Source: an uncultured Bacteroidia bacterium (GTDB lineage Bacteria > Bacteroidota > Bacteroidia > Bacteroidales > UBA932). Taken from it: a stretch of 64,000 nt of DNA. The notes beneath the pieces are model-generated. The model was not told the DNA's origin. It made no database searches and saw only the letters and a program-made list of their open reading frames with translations. The stretch's first letter is position 1; each line of letters starts with the position of its first letter. The DNA is taken from contig CADBAY010000015.1 in assembly GCA_902792815.1 (NCBI GenBank), positions 1 to 64,000 of the forward strand. The letters run 5' to 3'. Position numbers and translations under genes: made by a program. Positions 41,021 through 49,001 of this stretch are shown in pieces.

Positions 41021-41671
41021 ATGAGGGCGAAACTCATTATACTCGACTTTGACGGGACGCTTGGTGATACCCGAGAAATCATTCTCCGCACCAATAAAGA
41101 ACTGTTGGCCCTTAAAGGCTATCCTATTCCTTCTGACAGAGTTATTCTGGATACCGTAGGTCTGCCACTTGAGCAGTGCTTTCTGGCCATGTTCCCCGAT
41201 TTTCCCCGGGAGAAACTGCCGGAATGGGTGGCGGCTTACCGGCAAATCTTTGAAGACTTGAGGAGTACAGTCGGTCCGTCGTTGTTCCCGGGTGTAATGG
41301 AGACCTTGGAGCAACTGTACCGCAAAGGCTACAGGCTCAGTGTCGCATCCTCGCGCGGCAGGGCATCGCTGCGCTCTCTTTTGAGCGATCTCGGACTTGC
41401 GGAGTATATTTGCTATGCACTAGGTAAAGAAGATGTCTTCCCGGCAAAGCCCGATCCGGAGCCGGTACTCAAAACACTTCGCGACCTCGGCTACAGCGCC
41501 GGCGAGACATTGGTTGTAGGCGACATGCCGGTAGATATCCTGATGGGTGTGAGGGCCGGCGCACGCACCTGCGGGGTGTCTTATGGCAACTCCTCACGCG
41601 AGGCTCTCCTGGAGGCCGGAGCCGACTTTGTAATAGACGAATTCAGCGAGCTGGCTGGGCATTTGGAATAG
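41021..41671 (+). CDS. HAD-superfamily phosphatase, phosphoglycolate phosphatase-like
   Basis: A 216-aa HAD hydrolase with all four motifs: DFDGTLGDT (motif I, nucleophile Asp), SVASSRGRAS (II), the Lys of KPDPEPVL (III) and VVGDMPVDILMG (IV). The helical cap inserted after motif I makes it a subfamily IA enzyme, like phosphoglycolate phosphatase or pyrophosphatase PpaX; the substrate is unassigned. I chose ATG 41021, since the upstream in-frame codons read through an exact -7 box. Confidence 0.88.
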   Translation: MRAKLIILDFDGTLGDTREIILRTNKELLALKGYPIPSDRVILDTVGLPLEQCFLAMFPDFPREKLPEWVAAYRQIFEDLRSTVGPSLFPGVMETLEQLYRKGYRLSVASSRGRASLRSLLSDLGLAEYICYALGKEDVFPAKPDPEPVLKTLRDLGYSAGETLVVGDMPVDILMGVRAGARTCGVSYGNSSREALLEAGADFVIDEFSELAGHLE

Positions 41672-41681
41672 TCCTGCGCAT

Positions 41682-41713
41682 AAAAAAAAGAGCTGCCTTT
41701 AAAAGACAGCTCT
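41682..41713 (-). terminator. Terminator of tRNA-Leu
   Basis: On the minus strand AGAGCTGTCTTTT folds onto AAAGGCAGCTCT and is followed by eight T residues. It begins at the last base of the encoded CCA end of the tRNA. Confidence 0.9.
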
Positions 41714-41798
41714 GGTGCGCGAGATGAGACTCGAACTCACACAGGTTTTACCCCACTAGCTCCTGAAACTAGCGCGTCTACCATTTCGCCACCCGCGC
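41713..41798 (-). tRNA. tRNA-Leu(CAG)
   Basis: An 86-nt class II tRNA with encoded CCA. The acceptor stem GCGCGGG pairs with CTCGCGC (one wobble). The D-arm begins TGGCGAAATGGTAGAC, the anticodon stem CTAGT/GCTAG holds loop TTCAGGA with anticodon CAG, a variable arm follows, and the T-arm contains GTTCGAGTC. It reads CUG codons. It has its own -7 box and terminator. Its first 21 nt coincide with the last codons of the upstream DUF3575 gene. Confidence 0.96.
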
Positions 41799-42317
41799 TT
41801 CGGATTGGACTGCAAATATACTTTCGCCGCTTCCGCTGATTCTTCCGCAATGCAGACATTCGTAGGCGATATACTTGTCGTAGCCGCCCCACAATCCGAG
41901 TCCTATGTCGAGGTTTAGGTGAGTGTTCAGCATAAATGTGTAACCGGCAGAAAGGGCCCCGCCGTAACGGTCGCCTTCGGCCGCGTGCGGCGAAGTGAAG
42001 CCTCCGTAGTTGTATTCCTGCCACTTAAGTTTGCCGGTCAGCCACCAGCCGGAGTAGATGTGCCACGGCCAGAAACGGGCGCCGGCCTCCACGCTTCGCT
42101 GCCTGTCGGCTATTTCCGCTTCTCCTTTCTTCCAGTAGAAAGGATTGTATTTTACTCCGGCCATCAGTGTCCATTGCCGGGCAATACCGCAGGACGCCTC
42201 GATATTCAACGTCCCAAAATCTGCATAGTCAAGAACATTGGTTGTTAACGCATAGTTCTGTGCTCCTGACATTACCCACAAGAAGAGTCCTGCGGCAGCC
42301 GACAAAAAGTTTCTCAT
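41778..42317 (-). CDS. DUF3575-family outer-membrane or secreted protein, ending inside tRNA-Leu
   Basis: A 179-aa exported protein: signal peptide (MRNFLSAAAGLFLWVMSGAQ), then alternating beta-strands (TNVLDYADFGTLNIEASCGI, WTLMAGVKYNPFYW, GYTFMLNTHLNLDIGLGLWGGY) that fit the small outer-membrane barrel typical of DUF3575. It ends with CLHCGRISGSGES and then residues encoded by the promoter and first 21 nt of tRNA-Leu, including the stop codon. So the normal C-terminal strand may have been replaced. I chose ATG 42317; an in-frame ATG at 42338 would overlap the upstream gene by 17 nt. It follows the metallopeptidase-like lipoprotein gene. Confidence 0.75.
   Translation of the reverse strand: MRNFLSAAAGLFLWVMSGAQNYALTTNVLDYADFGTLNIEASCGIARQWTLMAGVKYNPFYWKKGEAEIADRQRSVEAGARFWPWHIYSGWWLTGKLKWQEYNYGGFTSPHAAEGDRYGGALSAGYTFMLNTHLNLDIGLGLWGGYDKYIAYECLHCGRISGSGESIFAVQSEARVAKW
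41813..41820 (-). promoter_or_regulatory. -7 box for tRNA-Leu, inside the DUF3575 gene
   Basis: TATATTTG on the minus strand lies 14 nt before the tRNA 5' end and within the DUF3575 coding sequence. Confidence 0.5.
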
Positions 42318-42321
42318 AGCC

Positions 42322-43914
42322 CTATTGTTGATTCCCATATCTGGTAAACGCTTCATTGATAACCCCTTTGAATGAAGGGTAATAACTGAGGAGCTTGTCC
42401 TGCAAGGTTTCGATATCGCATACGTCGTCGGTGAACAGCGGTCCGAGTTTATCAAGTCCGAGCCCTCTTTCGTCAAGGAAAAGTAACAGTTGCGGGGCGA
42501 ACCAGTAACCGGTGCCGAAGACGGAGGATGCGTCGGGGTAGCGCTTCTTGTAAAGCACGTTCTGACAGTAGTAAGCAAAGTCTTCGGCTATCTCGCAGTA
42601 AGAATAACCTTCAGATCCTCTTTCTCCGTAGATACTCTTTAACGTAGTGTTTATAAGCGACTTCACTACGTATTCGGAGTAATGTGACCACCATTCCTTG
42701 CCTACCTGACCGAAGTGACCTGCGTGGGCGAAGGCATGCAGCGCAAGAGCGTAGAATTCGGCGTAGGTATAGGCCTCATTGTTGAAAATAACAATATCCG
42801 GATGCAGCATCTTGACGAGAGGCGTGTAATTCCCCAGAAGACTTGACAGGGGCTCGTAGGTGTCCAGCAGCACTCCATGATGCACCATGAGCGGCAATTC
42901 TCCGCTTACCAGCCCGACGTTCCATATACGCAGGTCTTTGGGAGGTGCGGGAAGGGCTTTGCCGTATTCTTTGACCATTGTCCAGTAATCGTATCCGGCG
43001 TTGTTGACGGCGCAGCGGCAGAAGAGCTTCCTGTCTGAATTGCTGTCGACCACGATGCTGTAGCCGGTGGGGCTTTGCGAGCCCAGGGTAGATACCGAAG
43101 CGGGAATCAGTATCAGGTTGATACCCTGGCAGAAGCCTTTTGTGTTTTGGAATACGAGCCGGTAATTTACTTTAGAAGAGAAAGATCTCTCCATTGAGTA
43201 GTAGCCTTCTTCGTCGGTATAGCAAGTGCTGATCTTAACGAAAGAATTGCAGCACACTTTGACTCCCTTTACGCCGATAGGTTCTTCGTCGCAGTCGGGG
43301 TCCAGAATGGCTATCCTCCCTTTGGGCTGCCCTGTCTCCTTGGCATCGGAGTCTTTTGTGGACGGTATCAGCAGGCCCTCGTTGCCAGTCAGGCGATAGG
43401 CCTCCTGCTCCACTGCATCCCAGTCAATCCCGTCTGCCTTGGTGGAAGGATTGTGGTCTGCTATGAAACAGTCGTCAAGGCGCTCGTAGCGAATGTCTTT
43501 AGGGAATTGGAAATCGACCGGTACGACGGCGTACTGCCAGGTAATATCTTCCTCAGGCAGCGAGGGGTCGTGATACCAGTCACCATGCCTTACGATCCGG
43601 TAGTCGAGGGGGTAGTCCATCAGTTCCAGCCCCTTGTCGATAAGAGTCTGCATCTGTGCATCGTCCTTGGGCAGGAAGCGGACGTAGAAGTCGGTGGGGT
43701 CGAGGGTAGTGCGCCCTCCGTGGGGAGAGACCGCTTGAAGGGCCTTGGTCATGTACTCTATCGAGTATGGGTCGGGAAGGCGCTCGCCGAGCACAATCAT
43801 GTCGTGGGCAATTTCCGCCTCTTCCGGATTGTTCCCTTCCCAGACAAACCGTCCTTCTTTGGTGCAGCCAAAGGAGGCGAGGACGATAGAGAGGAAAGCG
43901 ATAAATCTTTTCAT
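42322..43914 (-). CDS. Metallopeptidase-like lipoprotein with a lost catalytic Glu
   Basis: A 530-aa lipoprotein (lipobox ASFGC). The middle part (about 240-310) resembles a carboxypeptidase-regulatory beta-sandwich (GVKVCCNSFVKISTCYTDEEGYYS). The C-terminal part has the layout of a Bacteroidetes zinc-metallopeptidase-like family: FYALALHAFAHAGHFGQVGKEWWSHY followed about 35 residues later by YCEIAEDFAYYCQ. From memory, relatives have H-E-L-A-H-x-x-H; here the sequence is H-A-F-A-H, so the general-base Glu is Ala. It may be a pseudoenzyme that still binds metal or peptide. I chose ATG 43914 (MKRFIAF), which starts the signal peptide. Confidence 0.6.
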   Translation of the reverse strand: MKRFIAFLSIVLASFGCTKEGRFVWEGNNPEEAEIAHDMIVLGERLPDPYSIEYMTKALQAVSPHGGRTTLDPTDFYVRFLPKDDAQMQTLIDKGLELMDYPLDYRIVRHGDWYHDPSLPEEDITWQYAVVPVDFQFPKDIRYERLDDCFIADHNPSTKADGIDWDAVEQEAYRLTGNEGLLIPSTKDSDAKETGQPKGRIAILDPDCDEEPIGVKGVKVCCNSFVKISTCYTDEEGYYSMERSFSSKVNYRLVFQNTKGFCQGINLILIPASVSTLGSQSPTGYSIVVDSNSDRKLFCRCAVNNAGYDYWTMVKEYGKALPAPPKDLRIWNVGLVSGELPLMVHHGVLLDTYEPLSSLLGNYTPLVKMLHPDIVIFNNEAYTYAEFYALALHAFAHAGHFGQVGKEWWSHYSEYVVKSLINTTLKSIYGERGSEGYSYCEIAEDFAYYCQNVLYKKRYPDASSVFGTGYWFAPQLLLFLDERGLGLDKLGPLFTDDVCDIETLQDKLLSYYPSFKGVINEAFTRYGNQQ

Positions 43915-43986
43915 AGTCATCAGTTTTCTTTTGGTGCAAAGTTGGAAGGAATTAAGCGTTTTAAGAAATTTTCCCACGCTTAATTG

Positions 43987-44022
43987 AAAAAACGGCCTTC
44001 CACGCAGGTGGAGGACCGTTTT
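43987..44022 (-). terminator. Terminator of the C4-dicarboxylate carrier gene
   Basis: A 15-bp stem with one mismatch and a 4-nt loop. On the minus strand AAAACGGTCCTCCAC pairs with GTGGAAGGCCGTTTT and six T residues end the hairpin. It lies about 45 nt after the carrier's stop codon. Confidence 0.88.
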
Positions 44023-44064
44023 CGTAAACCGCATTTTCCGGTTTAGAGGTGACTTTTTTACATC

Positions 44065-45441
44065 TTACTGAGCAAAGCTTGCAAAATACCCGGCAAAAAA
44101 CACATTGGTGATAAGATATCCCAGTACCGTGGATACTGCCACGCTTATCAAGCCCGGCATCATGAAGCTATGGTTCAGCAGGTATTTTCCGATTACAGTG
44201 GTACCCGAACGGTCGAAGTTGACGGTGGCGATATCGGAGGGGTAGTTGGGGATGAAGAAGTAGCCGTACACGCTGGGCAGCACTCCCAGGAGCACGGGGC
44301 CTGCTATACCGAGTTCGTAAGCGAGTGGCAGCATGGCCACGACCACGGCACCTTGCGAATTGATGAGCACCGACACCAGGAAGAACACGAAGGCTATGCT
44401 CCAAGGATAATTGGTCACAAGGCCGGAGAGCATCTGCTTCATCTCGTCCATGTAGTTGCCGAAGTAAGTATCAGCCAGCCAGGCTATACCGTAGATGGCC
44501 ACGACCGCGACCATTCCCGACTGCCATACGGCGCCGCCCACTGCTTTCTTGGGCGAAGCCTTACAGAACATAATGTTGCAGGCGGCCGCCATAAGCATGA
44601 TAATCTGTATGCAGATATTCATCTTGGGCAGGTTGATGGCCTTTGCAACAGTCTGTCCGTCAGCGGTATGGAACATTTGCAGGAATGCAAACCCTACAAT
44701 TATGAGCAAAGACCCCAGGAAGATGAATACCGATGCTTTGGCCTGGGGGGAAATGGTTTTGTCAAGGGTGGTGGCAGTGTTGCCGTACATATAGGCGTAC
44801 TGCTCGGGATCGGACTTGCGCCTGAGGAAATCGGGATCCTTGTCAAGATCTTTACCCCTCTTGTAGGACGCGAGGGCGGCGCACATCAGGCCGAGGACGC
44901 ATGCCGGAATGGTGACCATAAGCACCTGCGGTATGGCCACCATATATCCGTTGGCATTTGATATGGTTACGAATGCCACTACAGCGGCAGCGATGGGCGA
45001 GCAGGTGATACCGACCTGCGATGCCACCGATGCCACTCCGCACGGGCGTTCAGGGCGTATGTTCTTTTTGAGCGCGATGTCGCAGATAATGGGCATGATG
45101 GTATATACTACGTGCCCGGTACCTACCAGCACCGTAAGGAAGAAGGTCACCAGGGGGCCCAGGAAGGTGATATGCTCGGGGTGCTTACGCAGGAGCTTTT
45201 CGGCAATCTGTATCATCCAGTCCATACCGCCTGACGCCTGGAGGGTACCGGCGCAGGTTACGGCGGCGATAATAATGTAGATGACATCGGTAGGAGGCGT
45301 GCCGGGGGTAAGGCCGAAGCCGAACACCAGAATGGCCAGACCTATGCCGGATATGGCGCCGAGCGCCAGGCTGCCGTAGCGGGAGCCTACGTAGAGAGCC
45401 GCAAGAACGATGAGCAGCTCAACTATCATTACAAAGGACAT
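44065..45441 (-). CDS. Anaerobic C4-dicarboxylate transporter, DcuA/DcuB family
   Basis: A 458-aa inner-membrane carrier with about twelve hydrophobic segments. It carries conserved Dcu stretches: VELLIVLAALYVGSRYGSLALG at the start, PPTDVIYIIIAAVTCAGTLQASGG, FLTVLVGTGHVVYTIMPII, SVASQVGITCSPIAAAVV and FIPNYPSDIATVNFDRSGTT. In anaerobes these proteins exchange fumarate, malate or aspartate for succinate, supporting fumarate respiration or succinate export. The sequence does not separate DcuA from DcuB. It follows the PPC-domain gene with a 5-nt gap and is probably co-transcribed with it. Confidence 0.92.
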   Translation of the reverse strand: MSFVMIVELLIVLAALYVGSRYGSLALGAISGIGLAILVFGFGLTPGTPPTDVIYIIIAAVTCAGTLQASGGMDWMIQIAEKLLRKHPEHITFLGPLVTFFLTVLVGTGHVVYTIMPIICDIALKKNIRPERPCGVASVASQVGITCSPIAAAVVAFVTISNANGYMVAIPQVLMVTIPACVLGLMCAALASYKRGKDLDKDPDFLRRKSDPEQYAYMYGNTATTLDKTISPQAKASVFIFLGSLLIIVGFAFLQMFHTADGQTVAKAINLPKMNICIQIIMLMAAACNIMFCKASPKKAVGGAVWQSGMVAVVAIYGIAWLADTYFGNYMDEMKQMLSGLVTNYPWSIAFVFFLVSVLINSQGAVVVAMLPLAYELGIAGPVLLGVLPSVYGYFFIPNYPSDIATVNFDRSGTTVIGKYLLNHSFMMPGLISVAVSTVLGYLITNVFFAGYFASFAQ

Positions 45442-45446
45442 ATAGA

Positions 45447-45884
45447 TTAAAGTTTATAAAGGTTCAAACCGGTTTGCGGGTCAAAATAGCGATCCAGCGT
45501 GGCTTCCCAAAAATCCTGTACCACGAGTTCACAGGCACCGTTGATGCGCGCGCGCAGGAGATGTCCTCCGACGCAGCTGTAGTCGCGCCTGCTTGCGGTG
45601 ATGTGGATATGGAGGTAGGGAGTGTGGGGATCGTCGGGTTTCCGGGAGATGTTGCCGGTCAGGTTGGTAATCTCCATCTGCTCGCTGAATGTCTTGTCGA
45701 CGTATTGTTTGGTGGCCGGGTCAAGGAAACGGAAAGTGGCTTCACAGATGGCCCCAAGGCCGTTTACGACACCAGCGTAGATTTCTTTTTCCTTGCAGAA
45801 TTCGCTAAGGGCTTCACATATTTCGACGTGATTGTCGAGACTTAAAACGTAAGTGAAGTCAGCTACTTCTTTATACTTGTACAT
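45447..45884 (-). CDS. PPC/DUF296-domain protein
   Basis: A 145-aa single-domain protein of the plants-and-prokaryotes-conserved (PPC, DUF296) family. The diagnostic block is HIHITASRRDYSCVGGHLLRARI, with its HxHx... and GGHL elements that in related structures form trimers and can bind metal. FCKEKEIYAGVVNGLGAICEATFRF precedes it. Such proteins have been called DNA-binding by analogy with plant AT-hook proteins, but no AT-hook is present here. The role is unknown; the 5-nt gap to the dicarboxylate carrier suggests linked function. Confidence 0.82.
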   Translation of the reverse strand: MYKYKEVADFTYVLSLDNHVEICEALSEFCKEKEIYAGVVNGLGAICEATFRFLDPATKQYVDKTFSEQMEITNLTGNISRKPDDPHTPYLHIHITASRRDYSCVGGHLLRARINGACELVVQDFWEATLDRYFDPQTGLNLYKL

Positions 45885-46230
45885 GGTCTTATGTGGTTTA
45901 CTCCGTAAATATACAAAAAATAGAAAGAAATAGAGGAAAGGTCCGGGGCTGTTTTTATGCAGGGCAGATTCGGAGCGTCAGCGACCGGGGTGTCTGAGGG
46001 GTGTCCCCTCAGTCCCCTGGGTGCGCAGGGGGATAATTCGGGCTGTTTTTATGCAGGGCATAAAAACAGCCCCGGGACCGGCATCAACGATTGCTGCTAA
46101 ACCCTAGAAACAACGCAGCGCTCGTATCTTCCGGTCCCGGACTATTCAGAAGTCAGCCGCTAAAGCTGCAGCCGGGGGGAAAGTAAGTCGGCAACGGGAC
46201 CGGACCTTGTCCAAAGCCCGTGCCCCGTCA
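45885..46230. other. Repeat-rich intergenic region downstream of gltX
   Basis: 346 nt with no credible ORF on either strand. It holds a TATATTTA -7-like element for the PPC gene (21 nt before its ATG), the three-part repeat described separately, a CTGAGGGG/CCCCTCAG hairpin, and the octamer GGGACCGG at 46074 and 46196, with its complement CCGGTCCC at 46131, spaced about 60 nt. No intrinsic terminator with a T-run follows gltX. Confidence 0.7.
45940..46079. repeat. A-A-A' repeat that can form alternative hairpins
   Basis: GGGCTGTTTTTATGCAGGGCA occurs exactly twice apart from its flanks (21 nt at 45946-45966 and 46040-46060). A complementary arm GCATAAAAACAGCCCC follows at 46058. The second copy makes a 14-bp hairpin with that arm (loop CAGGG). 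The first copy, with flanking GGTCCGG, could pair with the same arm instead, over about 20 bp with one bulge. Confidence 0.75.
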
Positions 46231-47754
46231 TTAACATATAACTAACCGCTCTTCGGCCCTGCGGAAGCGCAAAAGAGCTTCCTCCCGGCCTATGAAACGC
46301 ATTATATCAGCTATTCCGAGTCCGTTGGACGAACCCGTGAGTGCAAGGCGTATGCAGTTCATCACCTTGCCCATCGGCCACTCCTTGGCACGGATATACT
46401 CTTCCATCGCCTGGGCCGAATCAGTTTCCGTAAGCGCCTGCCGCGCCATATCTACATTCTCTTTCTTCCAGAACTTTGAGGCATCTTTCTCGACATATTC
46501 TTCCGGTGCCTTGAACAAGTACCAGGCAATGTCCCAGAAGTCGGAAACGAATGTGGCCCTCTCTTTGATCAGGCCGACTATTTCCTGTACTTTCTCTGCG
46601 GGAGCGTTTACTCCGTTAGAAGAGAGAATGGGCATGAACAGCGAGCAGAGTTCCTCGTCGGAACGCATGCGCAGGTATTCTTTATTAAACCACTTGGCTT
46701 TCTCGGGATTGAATTTCGCTCCCGATTTGCCAACTTTCTCGAGTGAGAAGGCCTCGATGAGTTCCTCCATCGAGAATATCTCCTGCTCGGTTCCGGGGTT
46801 CCATCCCAGCATGGCGAGCAGATTTACAAAAGCGTCGGCGAAATACCCGTCTTCGCGGTAGCCGCGTGACACTTCACCTTCGGGGGAAGTCCATTTGAGC
46901 GGGAACACGGGGAAACCCATCTTGTCGCCGTCACGCTTGCTCAGCTTGCCGTTGCCGACCGGCTTGAGAAGCAGCGGCAGGTGGGCGAACTCGGGCCTCT
47001 CCCAGCCGAATGCTCTGTAAAGCAGGAAGTGCAGGGGGAGAGAGGGGAGCCATTCCTCGCCGCGGATTACGTGGCTGATTTCCATCAGGTGGTCGTCGAC
47101 GATATTTGCCAGGTGATAGGTGGGCAGTTCGTCAGCCCTCTTCCACAGCACTTTGTCGTCGAGGGTGGAAGTGTTGACTTCGATGTGCCCGCGGATAAGG
47201 TCTTCCATCACTACCACCTCGTCGGACGGCATGCGGAAGCGTATCGTCCAGTCGTTGCGCTCGCCCAGCAGGCGCTCTACCTCGTCGCTTCCCATGGTAA
47301 GGGAGTTCCTGAGGGAGCCTCTGGTGGCGGCGTTGTATATGAAGGTCTGACCGGCGGCTTCGGCTTGCGAGCGCGCTGCTTCAAGTTCGGCGGCGGTGTC
47401 GAAGGCATAGTAAGCAAAACCGTCTCTGACCAGCTGTTCGGCGTATTTGCGGTAGATGCCGCGCCGCTGCGACTGCCTGTAGGGAGCGTGAGGATTACGC
47501 TCGTCGGCCTTCTCGGCCAGACGTCCGTCGGGACCGAGGCCCTCGTCGGGCATTATACCGCACCAGCGAAGCGACTCGATGATATACTCTTCCGCTCCGG
47601 GAACGAAACGGTGAGAGTCGGTGTCCTCGATACGGAGGATGAAGTCGCCGCCCCTCTTCTTGGCGAAGAGGTAGTTGTAGAGCGCGGTGCGTACTCCGCC
47701 CATGTGGAGCGGCCCGGTAGGGGATGGGGCGAATCTTACTCTGGTCTTTTTCAT
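46231..47754 (-). CDS. gltX: Glutamyl-tRNA synthetase
   Basis: A 507-aa class I synthetase charging tRNA-Glu. The HIGH-type motif reads PTGPLHMGGVRTAL (HMGG rather than the usual HIGG), RIEDTDSHRFVPGAEEYI follows, and the KMSKS-type loop is KLSKRDGDK. A C-terminal anticodon-binding helical domain completes it. It overlaps the ftsZ stop by 4 nt, making it the last gene of the division cluster, so its translation is coupled to ftsZ. Confidence 0.96.
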   Translation of the reverse strand: MKKTRVRFAPSPTGPLHMGGVRTALYNYLFAKKRGGDFILRIEDTDSHRFVPGAEEYIIESLRWCGIMPDEGLGPDGRLAEKADERNPHAPYRQSQRRGIYRKYAEQLVRDGFAYYAFDTAAELEAARSQAEAAGQTFIYNAATRGSLRNSLTMGSDEVERLLGERNDWTIRFRMPSDEVVVMEDLIRGHIEVNTSTLDDKVLWKRADELPTYHLANIVDDHLMEISHVIRGEEWLPSLPLHFLLYRAFGWERPEFAHLPLLLKPVGNGKLSKRDGDKMGFPVFPLKWTSPEGEVSRGYREDGYFADAFVNLLAMLGWNPGTEQEIFSMEELIEAFSLEKVGKSGAKFNPEKAKWFNKEYLRMRSDEELCSLFMPILSSNGVNAPAEKVQEIVGLIKERATFVSDFWDIAWYLFKAPEEYVEKDASKFWKKENVDMARQALTETDSAQAMEEYIRAKEWPMGKVMNCIRLALTGSSNGLGIADIMRFIGREEALLRFRRAEERLVIC

Positions 47755-48998
47755 ATTCTACGTATTGCGGGTATGTTTTCGAGGTCGGAAATCTGCTCTC
47801 CGGCAGTTACCAGCAGTGCAGGCTTCTGCTCGGGATCGAAGCGGAAAGCGCGGAGGTTCTCCGATGAGCTGTAACCTATGCGGGAGCCCACGTTGTCTTC
47901 GATAAGGCTTATGCCCTTGGTGCTGGCGGCCTCGCTCTTGTCGTATTTAAAGTTGCGTGTAATCATTATGTAATTACCCATGTCGCGGCGCGAGCCAACA
48001 ATGTCGATGAACTTCAGGCCCGTAACGATGGAGGTAATGTGGATGTGGTCGCCCACTGCGGGATCTTCGTCCCAGATGAGCCCCCTCTTGAAGTTGTTGG
48101 CCCCTCCGGTGTATTCGTCGATGCGGCGGTTGATCTCGGACATATCGTCCATGGTGAGGCCCTGCTCATTCTTTCCGCCGGTGATGTTGACCAGCACGTT
48201 TTTGGCGGTTGTAAGGTCGAAGTCGTTCAGCAGGGGCGATTCGAAGGCCTGGCGCACAGCCTGTTCGATGCGGTCGGGGCCGCTGCCCTCGCCGTATCCC
48301 ATAAGGGCCATGCCGCTGTCTTTCATCATCGCCATCACGTCTTCGAAGTCAACGTTGATGTAGCCGGGCTTCTGGATAATCTCGATGATGCCCTTGACGG
48401 CGGTGGTGAGAACCTCATCGGCTTTGGGGAAGGCGTTGTGGGTGAGCTGGTCGCCAAAGTGTTCGTAGAGCTTCTCGTTGTTTATGATCAGCAGTGAGTC
48501 AACGTTCTTCTCCAGCTCCTGGATACCGTCTATGGCCCTGGACATAGCCCTGTCGCCCTCATTCTTGAAGGGAAGAGTGACTACGGCTACGGTAAGGATG
48601 CCTTTCTCCTTGGCCATCTTGGCAATGATAGGAGTGGCTCCGGTGCCGGTGCCGCCGCCCATTCCGGCGGTGATGAAAAGCATCTTGGTGCCGGTATCGA
48701 TAATTTTCTTTTCTATCTCGGCCTGGCTGTCTATGGCCGCGTTGCGTCCCTTGATGGGGTTGGTGCCGGCGCCAAGGCCCGCTCCCATCTGTATCTTGAC
48801 GGGTACGGGACTGCATTCAAGCGCCTGGGAGTCGGTGTTGCACACTACGAAGCTGCAGCCTTCGATGCCTGTGCGGTACATGTAGGACACTGCGTTGCAG
48901 CCGCCGCCGCCCACGCCTATAACCTTGATAATCTGGTCGGAGCGTTTCCAGTCCTTGGGAGTGGTAGCCTCCAGGTCTATATTGAAATCTTCGAACAT
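47751..48998 (-). CDS. ftsZ: Cell division protein FtsZ
   Basis: A 415-aa tubulin-like GTPase that forms the Z-ring. The GTP-binding signature is GGGTGTGATP, preceded by GVGGGGCNAV, and the T7 synergy-loop region contains NVDFEDVMAMMKDSG. The C-terminus is a fairly short linker followed by a basic peptide NIPAIRRI, which corresponds to the FtsA-binding tail. It lies 3 nt after ftsA and overlaps gltX by 4 nt. Confidence 0.98.
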   Translation of the reverse strand: MFEDFNIDLEATTPKDWKRSDQIIKVIGVGGGGCNAVSYMYRTGIEGCSFVVCNTDSQALECSPVPVKIQMGAGLGAGTNPIKGRNAAIDSQAEIEKKIIDTGTKMLFITAGMGGGTGTGATPIIAKMAKEKGILTVAVVTLPFKNEGDRAMSRAIDGIQELEKNVDSLLIINNEKLYEHFGDQLTHNAFPKADEVLTTAVKGIIEIIQKPGYINVDFEDVMAMMKDSGMALMGYGEGSGPDRIEQAVRQAFESPLLNDFDLTTAKNVLVNITGGKNEQGLTMDDMSEINRRIDEYTGGANNFKRGLIWDEDPAVGDHIHITSIVTGLKFIDIVGSRRDMGNYIMITRNFKYDKSEAASTKGISLIEDNVGSRIGYSSSENLRAFRFDPEQKPALLVTAGEQISDLENIPAIRRI

Positions 48999-49001
48999 AT
49001 C

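Noticed and set aside
45885-46230. Small ORFs in the gltX-PPC gap
   Set aside because: Frames are short, broken by the inverted repeats and without a start preceded by a promoter; nothing supports a protein.
46981-47874. Plus-strand open frame opposite gltX
   Set aside because: It extends across the gltX/ftsZ junction and is not protein-like; gltX and ftsZ are certain.
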